A program made the translations under genes and the position numbers. Under the pieces are notes generated by a model, which saw only the letters and a list, made by a program, of their open reading frames with translations, did not search any database and was not told the DNA's origin. Positions 10,132 to 21,635 of a stretch of DNA of 64,000 nucleotides are shown here, piece after piece. Position 1 is the stretch's first letter. Every line of letters begins with the position of its first letter. The DNA comes from Hirsutella rhossiliensis (taxonomy: Eukaryota > Ascomycota > Sordariomycetes > Hypocreales > Ophiocordycipitaceae), in NCBI RefSeq assembly GCF_020360975.1, contig NW_025408669.1, forward strand, positions 4,650,001 to 4,714,000, given 5' to 3'.

Positions 10132-13100
10132 CGTGGCCGGCGAGCGCCTCTCTGCCGTGGCCGGTGTGGCCAGGCGAAATGGTGTACGAGGGGGCGAGAG
10201 GCGGGGTCGGCGAGTCGAGGCCGCGAGCCACGGGGGGTTGAAGTTGGGCTCGATGGCGAAGGAAGGCGAAGTGATGATGTTTATGATGGATGGGACGGGC
10301 GGATAGCGGTGGAGCGGGCGAAATGAGAGAAGTCGAGGGGTGGGCGTCTGTCGCTGACGGCAAGGCGCTAGCTAAAAAGGTAGCTCGTACCGTGCTGGAG
10401 AGTTTATCAGGTAGGCGGAAACCTGGCAGAGGGCAGCGGGAGCTGTCTTGGCTGCATGCCTTGCCGGCGGTACATCGTTGACGCCTCCTTTGTTGGAGGT
10501 GAAAGGGTACAGTAGGAAGGTAGGCTGGTGCAAGATTGAGCTCGTCTCGAGGTAACTTTTACATACAACACAGAGGAGTGCTGGCGGTCGGTGCAGAGCG
10601 ATGACCCTGGCGCGCATCCATGGACATGGTATGTATGTTCCTTGACCTACAGTGGGTAAGGTACCTACCTAGGTAGCCGGCTGCCTAGGAAGGCTGGCTC
10701 CAGGCAGTCAGTCAGTCAGTGGCTGCTGCTGGCTGGGACGACAACAAACCCAAGCAAGTCACCAACAAACACGAAAATTCAGGGGCGGGCCCGGCCAGTG
10801 AGTGACGTGGGCACACGGGTAGCGGGCGATCTGGTCCAAGCAGCAGGGAGCAGTGCCAAGAGCGCGTGCAGGGGTCCGGCCGTTGGCGCCATGAATGAGG
10901 GCGGTCCCTGCGCAGGGCTTCGGTGTTGGGACGGTCCTGTAGAGAGAGAGAGGCTGGCTGGCATCGGCCGATGGGCTATACTTGGAGCCTCGATCGAGCA
11001 CAGTCAGTATCCGTAGCACCCAGTCCTCCAGGCAGCCTCTGAAGAATCCCGTGCGCATCTCCCTCCGAGTCAAACGACGAGGCAATCAAAGGCCAGAATG
11101 CGGGGGCCCAAGCAGCCACCGGCCGGCCCACTGCAACAAAGTCGCGCCCAAAGACAAAAAGAAAAGAAAAGTGGCCGCATGTGGTGCTTATGCATGCACC
11201 AGTGAGTCCTCCTGATGGGGAACAAGTGTGGCGGCGGGGCGGGTACCTGCCGGCCAGCGCTAGACGGACGCTAAGAGACAGGCCTCGGATGGACAAAGAA
11301 CCAAGAGGCCAGGAATGAAGGGGAGTGTGGCTTAGCGAGTCGCTGCATGTTTCTCATCACCAGGAATCACGTACAGTACGGATACAGTCCTCCAGGCCTT
11401 TTCTTTGTATCATTGGAGTGGGACTTGGTAGACAAAGGCAGCTCCGGCACGTTACTGCATCGACACCTGCCGAGGGTCGGTCATCAACGCCTCGGGAATG
11501 CACGAGATGCAAAAGACATCAAAGGTAGTGCTGAACTGTACAGTGCAGTACCTACGTTATTCATGTTCTGCGACTCGATACTGCTCACGCATGTATCCGT
11601 AGTACCTAATGTACTGTAATAATTACTGGACGTCGCTGACAAGGCAAGCAGCCGCCGCCGTGCTTGACACTCGCTCATTCTCATCATCACCAACACCGCA
11701 CTCCCAAACCGCCCAGGCTTGCAGGCGTTGTTGGCCGCCTCTGAAGCTCCCAAGTTGCCATGGCCAAGACGTGTTGGCCGCCATCTTCATCTAGAATCTC
11801 GCATCTCACATGTCTCTTCGTCTTCCCGCGTACGCTCGCGGCGCCACCCGCCGTCGTTGCGAGCCGGCCCCGTCCTGACGGCTGCATCCGCCGCCGCCCC
11901 AGTACGAACGGATATCGACATGAAATGCTTGCGACGGCGGGTGCGAATCGTGCACTGTACTGTACATGCAGTACGCCGTTGTGTCACTCGCCCGAGGGTT
12001 GCAAAAACTATAAAAAGCAAACCGGGCCTGCAAAGGAACCTCTCTTTTTATTCGCATTCCTGAGCATTCGCTTCCGGACAGGCGGGCTCTTGGCGTCAGG
12101 CTCAAGACATGTAGGGCCCTCGTAATGGCGAAATTTATTTACTTCTATTCCTGGACGCGACGAGAACCGACGCTCCCAGGTTTATCCCGCAAGGCCCTCC
12201 CTGCAGAACACCCCCCATATCTGGTGCCTGGTTATTACATCAGACGACTAGCATGCCGGACGTCGACGGATGAGGCAGACCTGCTAATTACATGCACCGC
12301 TACGTTATTGACGACGACGTATGGATGCCACAGCAGAAGCTCGCTTCGCGCCTTCTCAAAGGCCCTGCCGCCATGATGTGTCCCTGGTGTCCCTGGTGAT
12401 TTTTACCCAAGGGCTCGGCACGGCACTTACAACCGTGGCATTAGAGGCATGCCATTACCTCGACCTCGCCGGCGCGTCCCACCCAAAAAGCAACCCAGCC
12501 CATCTGCTTCCCCGGTTGCTTGTCACTTGTGTGGATTCATCACGAGGGAGGGACAGGAAAAAAAAAGGAAAAAAGGGGAGAGCCTCGATCCGATCCCAGA
12601 CCCGCACCTCATCTCTCGTCTCTCCCTCTGCGCCACATGCGCGTCTTGCCCTTTTCACACGTGTTAATTATCGTCCATCTCTTTTTCCTCCGGCGCCGAA
12701 ACCCCTGTGGATACAGTGCAGTCCAGCGCTGCTCCGGCTGTAACTTACAGCGCGTCCCTCGGCTAACAACAAAGTGCCTTATCAAGCAACGTCGACCGCA
12801 CTGACCCTCTTTCTTCTCCGCTCCGGTGCTGGAGAACCCTGCTCCCTGACCTCTTTCTTTCTTTTTGCTGCTTCAGCCTCTTTCTCCATCTTGATCCTTT
12901 CTTTTTTCCCCCTGCTTTCCGCTCCCCCCTCCTTGCGGGATATCCAGTACTCCGTACTAGGCCCCGGCTTCTTTCGCTCGGCCCTGCTTTCCGACCGACC
13001 GCCCCGACGCCCGCGATCTCTGGTCTAGCCGCCCCCCCCCTCGCTCGGAGTTTTCTTTCCTTGCTTCACCATCGGAGACAGAAGAAACTAAGGGTCCCCT

Positions 13101-14207
13101 CGGTCGAGCCACTCCCGTCGCCCCATCTACCGCCGTGGCTGGCCTTTGGCGGCATCTCAGATACGCGGGCCGGCCCCGTCTGATAGCCGAGCCAGGCTCT
13201 CGCCTTGAAGAGTCATCGTGCTCAAAGCCCCCAAGACAAAAGAACCTCAGCCCGCCAGGGGTCCTCAGCTGCCTCCCGGCTCTTATCGGCATCTTGCGCA
13301 TTCTGTCCTCGTCCAACGTGACATGTGTCGTCGCAATCTCCGCCGTCTCAGCAAAAAGGCTCACATCACCAACGGTTCACGTGAATCAAGATGCCATCTG
13401 CGCTCATCGTCATCAAATCTCAACACGCCCCATTTACCGACGGCCGCTGCACTTCCCGTGACGTCTGCTCAGCCCTCCCGGATTCAAGAGTCCGCTTCAT
13501 CCGCAACCGCGACGCTGTCTCCCAGCTCCATCTGTTCCTACCCAAAAGGGGGCATCGGGCCCTTGAAGCGTACACGACGCTCAGCCACGTGACGAAGCCT
13601 ACCGCCCATATCCATATCTCCCCGTCCACATCCGGCTGGTAAAGATGCTTTAGAATCTCGTAGACATGAAGATAAATCGTAGTGATAGAATGCGCAAAGT
13701 CTGGTCCTTCTCTCCCTCCCATTACCAAAGGCCCTGGGCGAGAGAGGGAGAGCAAAACGTGAGAAAGAGAAAAGCTGTCGTTACACAGCTTTATCCGTTG
13801 TGTTGCCTGGGATAAGCCAAAGGTAACGGATACCTTTCCAGTCCCATTGAGTGACTACCGGACGGGCCGGAGAGACGGACGGGCTTTCCCTCTCCCGCCA
13901 ATAATCTCGGGCTCCGGCGCAGCGGCACCTATGGTCTCCGGCCGCCCCCACGCCCCCCCTCTCCGGGGACCCACACACCGAAATCCCCTTGAGCCTCAAC
14001 TCAAATTTCACATCCACCACGCCACCACCACACATTATCATCACGCCCCTTTCCTTCACGTCCGAAAGCCTGAACACACCACATCTCGAATGCTTTCTCT
14101 CCCCCCTCCGCTTCCGCCGTAGACGTGGCCAATGCACGTCGATATTGCGCTGGACAAGAACAAAAGAAGCCCAAGTCAAGCTCCCCTGTCCCTTCCCTCT
14201 CACAGCC
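10132..14207. other. 4-kb region without a convincing gene
   Basis: It starts with the SYLF-gene leader. It holds a (CAGT)4 tract at 10705-10720, a CCTAGG-centred palindrome near 10661-10677 and GTAC-type palindromes near 11537 and 11953. From about 12,600 to 13,100 the plus strand is strongly CT-rich, like a promoter or leader. Open frames at 13218-13592 and 13391-13642 are Ser/Pro-rich and resemble no family I know. An unrecognised gene or non-coding transcript starting near 13.0-13.4 kb cannot be excluded. Confidence 0.4.
10705..10720. repeat. (CAGT)4 microsatellite
   Basis: Four tandem CAGT units are directly visible, between two CCTAGG-containing segments. Confidence 0.8.
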
Positions 14208-14484
14208 ATGTTGAGGTAAGTCTCAACCCCCCCCCCCCTCAACCGTCTCCTTCTGAGTAGGCGCTGACTGCTTCCGCCCCCCTTTTCCCAGTACCTTCAA
14301 AAACCTCTCCCCCAAGCTCCGCCTCGGCGTCGGCGTCGGCGTCATCGCCTGGGGCCTGGCCGGCCTCTACCTCTCTGACCGCGCCGAGGAGAAATTCGGC
14401 CTCACCCCGTCCGACCAGGACAAGGAGCTGCTACGCAAGTGGACACCGCGAGTCATAGCAGTTGACAAGCCAGACGGCAAATAG
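14208..14484 (+). CDS. 66-aa single-pass membrane protein, probably mitochondrial
   Basis: Exon 1 is only 8 nt (14208-14215: ATG TTG AG). A 76-nt intron (14216-14291, GTAAGT donor, CTGAC branch, CCCAG acceptor) follows, then exon 2 at 14292-14484 ending in TAG. The product starts MLSTFKNLSPKLRLGVGVG; a glycine-alternating helix of about 18 residues (LGVGVGVIAWGLAGLYLS) precedes a charged tail with SDRAEEKFGLTPSDQDKELL. The short basic N-terminus, glycine-zipper-like helix and acidic tail resemble small inner-membrane proteins conserved among filamentous fungi, but I cannot name the family. The clean splice sites, uniform composition and recognisable tail make it a real gene despite its size. 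A C-run lies inside the intron. Confidence 0.75.
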
Positions 14485-16040
14485 CACCGTTCCTCATAGT
14501 CGCTTCAGGGGGCCTTGTCCTCGCCTCAAGCCACGCCTCTAGCAACCTACTGTCAAGTCATTGGGGCGCCGCGTCGGCAAAAGCCCGTGGTCCAATCAGC
14601 CATCGCTACAACTTGACTTTATTCACTTTTCCTCTTCGTCAACTGCCCGTTTTCATCATCCTGCCGTGAAGCTTGCCACCACCAGTCCATTCAAGCCCAA
14701 ATACATACAGCGCAACGCGACAAAGTCATTGATCAGTCCAGGCCAGCAAGTCGTCATGGCCCACCGCGAAACCACAGCAGCCGACCGACCGTCCCTTCTA
14801 TCTTGATCGAAAGTCTAATAATGCACACTCAACTCCCCTCACCTTGTCTATCCCTTTTTGGAAATTTATTGCAGAGCTGGGCCGCCAATGTCGATGTCCC
14901 GCGTAGCTTGGCCAGTCGGGCGTCATGAGCCGAGTCAACCCCCGGGCCGTCCTTTGTCGTCCAAACCGCAATGGGTCCTCGACAGCCAGGCAAAAGAAAA
15001 CTGAAAAACAAAACACGAACAAAATCTCAACGCCACCAGATGCAACCTCCTCCCCTGAATGCTCCTTGTCGATCATAAAATGTCGCCTTCGAATCTCTGG
15101 TGTTGATGTTGAGGGTAGATGCGGCTCCAATCTCATGCCCGCCCCTCGAGAGAAACAGTGGTGAATACACCGCCAATAAAACGTCCAATCTTCAATGCCA
15201 TGCTGCCCCGTATGCTCTCAAATCGTTTCGATCACTCCCCTTTCGAACTTTTTCAAGGCGGCCAAGCTAGGCCAGACGGAAGACGTGCGCAACGCATATT
15301 CCGGGTCGAATTTAGTCGCTCGGTTGTCTTGCGCAAGTTGCCCAGCTTTGATAGCCCGCCATGTTGACCCAGCAACCCACACATCTGCAGATCCGGTGTG
15401 ATGGATCCGACACTCGAGAACCGCAAGCCGCAGAAGCCATGGGGCATTGTCCAAGTCGGTATCCCATTCCCAACATAAAACACACTCCATGCAGCTTAGT
15501 GGTAGGGAGTAGATCTGACCAGGCGCAACTGCCTCTCGCGCGACAAGTACTGGTGGCGCCTGTCGTGCAATTTGGGAGTAGCTGTCTCGCCCCTTTGGTG
15601 TTGCCGCCCGGACTCATCCTTGATGCGAAATACGCTCCACGGCTGCTTGGAGTCCCTTGGGCAGTGCAATTCTGTCCACCGCATTCTGGTTCCCGAGCGA
15701 TTGCGAGCAGATGACACTTTGAGCAAAGGACTAGAGCGCGCCTCCACTCGAGAAACGTTGCGACAGAGCAGGGCCGTCGTGCATGGTTGTGCAGGGTTTC
15801 GTGGATCCGCCACCAAAGACAGACACGGGGTTGTAACGGTGAGGTGTGGGTCCATCGACTCGATATGGGTGGATAAAGAAAAATTAAGGATTTAGTAGAA
15901 AGAGCTGGCTTGGAGGATTCTCGGCATTCGACGGCTTGCCCCACTTGGAGCCGATGACGGGATCTCGGGGTCGGCGATCCGCCATCATTCCCGTCGAGGT
16001 ATTAGGCTCGGTTTTGGTTCCGATCTGCTTCTGTCCATGA
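14485..16040. other. Intergenic region
   Basis: No gene is supported. Positions 15,884-16,075 read on the minus strand look coding-like in a frame different from the con7-like gene that ends at 16041 (see findings). Overlapping frames at 15,300-15,950 on both strands show no family features. Confidence 0.4.
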
Positions 16041-17400
16041 TTAGGAGGGTGATGCCATCAGTATTTGGAGAGGAGATTGATGCGCACCCTGGAACATCTG
16101 AGACCAGTCAAGGCCGGGTTGTTGGCTGGGGTTGGAACCAGCATACATGGGCATCCCATTCTGTCCCGGAGGCATGCTGTAACTCGGCATCTGCTGATTG
16201 TGCATCGAATTCGGGACCTCACCGCCGTAGGGCTGCGAGGTTCCCATGGCAGGCATGTTCCTTCGATCCTGATTGCCGCCGTTCTCCATCCTGTTCATGC
16301 TGTTTGACCGAGAGAGCTGGCTCTGGTCACCGGGCATATTGTTCATCCCGTCCGAGACGGGCACCATGCCGAAAGGGTGCACCATGCCGTCCCCGGGCAT
16401 GTTGTTCAAGCCATTGAGATGGTTCATGTCGCCCTCGTTGAGGCCAGCCGCCTTCTGGGCCTGGGCGTTCTTCTTAACGTGGGCTTGAGGGTGGGACAAG
16501 TGGCTGGCTCCGGTGGGATTTCCCCGGCGGATCGAGCACTTCTGGAAGTGACGCTTCAAGATGTCACTTCGCGAAAACGTATCACGGCAAAGTACACACA
16601 TGTAGGGACGATCGCCCGTGTCTGCAGGAGTTTGTCAGCGTAAACAGCACGCGGGAGGGCGTGGATCGTCACTCACGTCGGAGCAGATGGCGCTTGAGGT
16701 GCTTGGCGTGGAGATAGGTCTTTGTGCAGTGAGGGCAGGGGAACTTCCCATCCGCATCCTTGACCGGGATGACGGTGCTCTTGGCCGCGCCTGTACCGGC
16801 TGCAGGGGCAGCAGGACGTCCGGGGGCGCTGGGAAGGATGCCTCTGCGGCCCTGCGAGCCGACAACATGCGTAGGCTGATCGCCCTCCTGCATGACCGGA
16901 TTTGGCTGCATCATGGAGCCGGGTCCGTAGGGCGAAGAGACGCCGGGCTGCGGCATGATGCCGCCAGGAGGCATCGGGCGCAAAATGGGGGGGCCACGAC
17001 CGCCAGCGGGAGCGGGGGCAATCGGCTGGGGATGCGCGGCGGCCGTGGTGGACTGCGGCATCATGGCGGCCGAGGTGCCGTAGCCATGGTGGGGAGGGTA
17101 CGGGTTTTGGGCCATCGAGTAGACGCCTGGCCTCGAGGCGGGCTGCGACGTGTTCTGGTAGCTAGGCAGATTGTTGGTCGTCGAGTTTGGCGTGTTTGGC
17201 GTTCCCGGAGTTCGCGGCGTATGCGGGTGGCTGCCGTACATGGGCTGCATGGCCGAGGTTGGAGGCTGCAGAGGTGGGAGCGTCTGCGGCAGCGGTGAGC
17301 CCGAGTGAAGTTGGTTCGGAGACAGGGCCGTAGGCGACGGGTATGACTGTGACGCAGATGTCGCGTTTATACCATTGGAAGGATATTGGGAACCGTCCAT
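16041..17400 (-). CDS. con7: C2H2 zinc-finger transcription factor, Con7-like
   Basis: Two exons, 17400-16677 and 16621-16041, joined by a GTGAGT...CTGCAG intron that falls inside the first finger, give 434 aa. The N-terminal 200 residues are rich in Pro, Ser, Gln and Met, then comes HVVGSQGRRGILPSAPGRP. Finger 1 (residues 222-242) is C-x2-C-x12-H-x3-H with the core KTYLHAKHLKRHLLRH. Finger 2 (about 250-270) is C-x2-C-x12-H-x3-C, with Cys in place of the last His. It is followed by SIRRGNPTGASHLSHPQAH. This arrangement matches the Con7 regulators of Magnaporthe and Fusarium, which control conidiation and infection-related morphogenesis; the name rests on memory of that motif order. The tail has two NNMPGD repeats. 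The 3' end is doubtful: coding-like sequence continues in another frame to 15,884. Confidence 0.78.
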
Positions 17401-20301
17401 AGTAGTGCGCGAGACGCGTCGTGAAGCGGGCAAGGCGGGCGTCGGGCGACAGAGGTGAGGGCGAGGCGAACTGGCGACGGCTCGAGCGGTCGATAATGAC
17501 TTGGATCTTGGACGACGGGATGAAATCGGGACCCCAAGATGGATGCAAAAAAGATGGAGAGTCGCGAGCAACGGCTGCAAGGCCCACGCGACGATGCGAG
17601 AAGGCGTTCCGGGGAGGTGGATGAGGTGGCTCAAAGCAGGTCCCTCTGGAAGGTGTGGTAGTTGGGGGATGGTTCCAGAGTGGAGACCGGGTCTCGATCC
17701 TTTTTTATTTTTTTTCCTTCCCTTGGGGGGCTCTCTATAATTTTTTTTCTCAGGGTGGAGGGGGGAGGAGGGGGGGTCGGCGACTGTCAGGTACAACCGC
17801 GCGCGCAAGGCCAAACCCAGTGGGAAATGTGGGTGGAGATTCAAGGTCCGAGGTGGTGAAAGAGCCCTTTGGCGATGACCCAGATGAAGGTACTTGTATC
17901 GCGCGCGTGTGTGTGTTCGATGGTGGATGCAGCGGCAGAAGCGGGACCGTTTTTTTTCTGATGCCTGTTCGATGATGGCAAGTGGGCCCTTGCCAGAGAC
18001 CGCAAGCAGAAAAAGGTGGTACTGGGATCCAGTAAAAAGACGAGACCGAAGCCGATTTTTTCCTCGCCTGGGGCTCCTGTTTCCGTGTTTGCACTGGCAA
18101 ATGGCGCGCGCATGCAGAATCCACGCGGGTCGGACGTGAGGCTGTTGCGGCGGCGCAGGGCTCTTGTTGCAACGGGATGGCAGAGGGAATGCTTTGCCGG
18201 GGAGGATGGAGGAAGAGGAAGTGAAAGAGGGAGAGAGAGGGAAAAAGAGAAAGTGAGAGGTCGGAAACCAGCGGACCAGTTACGAGGTGAGGTGAGGGCA
18301 AAGGGTGTGTGCGATGTACCTCGTGCGGGGAGTGGCTGCAGTAGGTACCAGGACCGCCGGCCTTGGGCAAGTAAACGCGCCCCAGGAGGCGTGTAGCGGC
18401 GACATTTAGCGTTTGCGCGTTGCTGCCTGCCTGCCTGCCCGCCTGCCACCCGGGTACCTGGAAGTACCTTTCTCTTCCTTGGCGCGCCCTGCTGAGGGGA
18501 GAGGGAAGAACGCAAAGGGAAAGAGATGGCAGCTCTCCTGCTAGCCATGATTATCATCATGCGCACTCCCTCGGTGCTATGCCGTAGGGAAAAGAAACCA
18601 TCGTGGACGAGGTTGATGCCGGATACGGACCAACACACCCTTCCTTGCCTTGTCTCGTTGCGTCTCGCCGGCTGCAGCTCGTGTGTGCGAGAATAACGTA
18701 CTGCACAGTACAGTGTGCACGCACGCACCCGGCACACATGCAGGCCAGATCCCTCGCCATGCTCGCGCATCAGCAAGCAAGCACAGCACGCATCGCACAC
18801 TTAGTCGTGGCATTACTCACTTTCAGCACGCCCTTGATTTGGCTGCTTGGCTCTGTCGTTCTCGCCTCTCCGCAAATCAAACTCTCCATAGCGTGTGGTT
18901 TGAATCGAGTTTTATGGCCCGTTTATTAGTTTCATGGGCCCGAGGGCTATTTTTCAACCCTGCCTGAATAGTTTGCCTGCGGCGGTTGGCGGCTCACCAG
19001 GTCCTCGGTACTCGACCCCTACCTTCCCACCTTCCCTTCTCGGGACTCAGGCGGCGCCCCAGGCTGTACCGCGAGCGTACCCGAGTACCTCAAGGCTTGC
19101 CGTGCCTGACTTTTTCCATTACTCGCGATTCGTAAAGCATGAGTCGTCTACTCGGCCACTGACGGCTTTTTTTTAATCTCTACGACACATGCGACTACTC
19201 GTGCTCATCATGCCTGTACTCGGCCTCGTTTGATTACACACAATGCCTCACCGTCTGCATGCAGAGAGGGAGCGAGGCCCTAGCGTTGAGACGGCGCACC
19301 GCCACACCATGTAGCCGCCACAAGCAGGCGGCTTTGCGTTTGTGCTGCTGATGGCAAAGTTGCCCATTTTCGGTGGGGGAAAGGGGGCGTGTTCTGTACC
19401 AAAGATGCCTCCAAGCCCAAGTTCCCCACCAACATTTTGTGCAGACAGCGTCGGCACTGTACTGTACAGTACCTGCTTGGGGCCCAAGTACTAAGAGGTA
19501 CCTTATTATTAGTATCAACAGAGGTCCAGGTAGGTACTCGGCATGTACAGCTCTGCATTCGACCCCCTGAGGAGACCAGGTTCAGGGCTCGGGACATCTT
19601 GTGCATAGGACAGAGGTTGCTGCCATCGAACTACTGCCTTGGGCACAGTACGTTCCGGTGGTTTGAGAAGCAGCCGGGCGAACCATGCCAGCGAGCCATG
19701 GCAAACTGCTCGGTCAGGGATGGAGGCAACAAACCCAAACCCATGCGCCACGCCAGCTTGGGACGAGCGACAGAAAGGGGGAGGGGGTGGAAGCAAGGGG
19801 CGTAAACCATGAATGTATCGAGTACACACGTGCCAAGAACGGGGCTCCCCATGCTCTCACTTGCGCATCCTCATCCTCATCAGTACGAGGGACGACAACG
19901 GCCGGCCCTTCACCCATCGCAATACCGTTCCTCGTATGTACAGTATGCCGACAACCTCAATGACGATACGATGCGAGGCCGCATATAGTCGATGTTACCT
20001 CACTGGTCCTGCACCGACAGTCTGCGGCCAGCTGCTAAGGCAACGACACAGACGCACGGTTGGCTACAGAGACAAGAACCATGGCCAGCGGAAAGTAGCC
20101 CTGCAGGGCATGACCTCATCGACGGTGGTGATGGCCCGCGGATCTTCGCCGACCGAGCCTCGGGGCTGTGACGACGCCCATTCGCGCGCCATCTAATAGT
20201 GCCTTTGGCCCTTCAGCGCCTCTTTTTGGCACCTGTGTACCATCACTGCCAAGTGCCCGTGCTGTAGAAGGCTGCTGTTGGCGGGAAAGAAACAGTAGGT
20301 A

Positions 20302-20347
20302 GGTGGTGGTGGTGGTGGTGGTGATGGTGGTGGTGATGGTGGTGGTG
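20302..20347. repeat. (GGT)n/(GAT) imperfect trinucleotide repeat
   Basis: A run of GGT units interrupted by GAT is directly visible. Confidence 0.85.
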
Positions 20348-20843
20348 CGTCGTATGTCAGTAGGTATTGCATGCTCGGGCTGCTCGCAGATAACGGAGTG
20401 CCTGCTAGCCCAGGCATGGTTAGCCTTGTGATACGATGCGTGGAAGAATGTGCGAAGCATGCACCTACGGACCTTGTGTGCCGCGCCAATAATAAGGTTT
20501 ATTAATTGGCGTCTGTCCGTGTTGGATATGGCAATGGCAAAACGGCAAGCAAGGCATTGCAGGTGTATTGTGCGGTATTTGCGGTGGTTGGGTGGGATCG
20601 CGTTCGAAACCTTGGACGTCCAAACCATGACGACGGCCTTGATCAGCTGATGTTCTGCCCTGGCCCAGACTCTGTCCTCCACCTCTGGTAAGACGTCCGG
20701 CACGCAACTGCGAGTCGAGGTTTGCCGCGCCCGAGCGAGCGAGCTAGGGGGTCATTTGGGGCTTGGCGAAATCGATGAGAGAGGTCGGCCAACTGACTTC
20801 GACGCCGGCCGCCCGTAGCCGTATGCACTTGTCACCAAAGGCA

Positions 20844-20864
20844 AGGTAGGTAGGTAGGTAGGTA
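20844..20864. repeat. (AGGT)5 microsatellite
   Basis: Five tandem AGGT units, ending in GGTAC, a sequence shared with the dispersed palindromes of this window. Confidence 0.85.
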
Positions 20865-21274
20865 CAAGGGCAGGCCGAGTAATGTCGTCGCCGACTCTTG
20901 ACAGAAAGGTGTGTCGGTAACGCATGCGCCTAGGGCCGGTACCTAACTGGGCTGCAAGATGCCTCTGGCATGCAAGTAGACGGAGGAGAGGAAGGGGTAT
21001 CCAAGCCTGTATGTACCTCTGGTATGCATCGTCGACTCGTAAGCGTTCCGAGGCCATGATGTGCAGCATCCACGAGTCAAGGCTCCCGCGACGCATTGCC
21101 AGCTGCCAAGTCTTTCGTCGGTCCTTTTCCCTGCGCGTTAGTCAAGGGAAAAGCCGTCGGGTGCTTAAGCGTTGCTGGAGCACGTTCCCAGCCATTACCC
21201 GGGATACCTTTTGTAATTAGACCAGGGTACTGGGGGGGACGAGATCCATTTTTCTTTGAGTATTAATTAATACC

Positions 21275-21635
21275 TACTATTTGCCCCGGAGCAAATCTCT
21301 ATTCGGCCCGGATTCTCTAGAAATCCTCTTTTTTAATTGGATGATATATATCTTAGTCATCATTGCGATATCTTAAGTATCTTCAAGTCTCGTCTTGTAC
21401 GTCGCGCTCACCTCGCGCGGGGGATAAACCCCCACAGTAGGGCCCCTCCCTAAGGGGGACCCCTCGTCTACTGGCTCGGGCGCTCGAGTACGCTTTTCCG
21501 AAGTTAGAGCTCTCTACAATTTTCCAGGAATTTTCTATTAAGAGATAGCCAATATAAAGTCCTAGCTAGTAACATCTAGGTACTTTCACTTTAGCGGGTT
21601 GGGCCGAATAGATATTTGCTCCGGGGTAAATAGTA
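21275..21635. mobile_element. MITE-like element with 35-bp terminal inverted repeats
   Basis: The left end (21275-21309, starting TACTATTTGCCCCGG and ending TTCGGCCC) and the right end (21601-21635) are inverted copies with only two mismatches in 35 positions. Each end also contains a near-palindrome of its own (ATTTGC...GCAAAT). The 291-bp interior encodes nothing: it has an AT-rich part (21330-21390) and a GC-rich part (21410-21490) with short complementary C-run/G-run pairs. Ends that begin with TA and finish in TA would fit a TA target duplication as in Tc1/mariner-derived MITEs, but no longer target duplication is visible. It is non-autonomous; no transposase is present in the window. 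Confidence 0.7.

Noticed and set aside
13218..13642. Possible gene after the CT-rich leader at 12.6-13.1 kb
   Set aside because: Two overlapping frames with no motif and no convincing splice sites; kept only as a note in the intergenic entry.
20580..20605. Possible tRNA B-box (GTTCGAAAC)
   Set aside because: No A-box at the right distance and no cloverleaf could be drawn.
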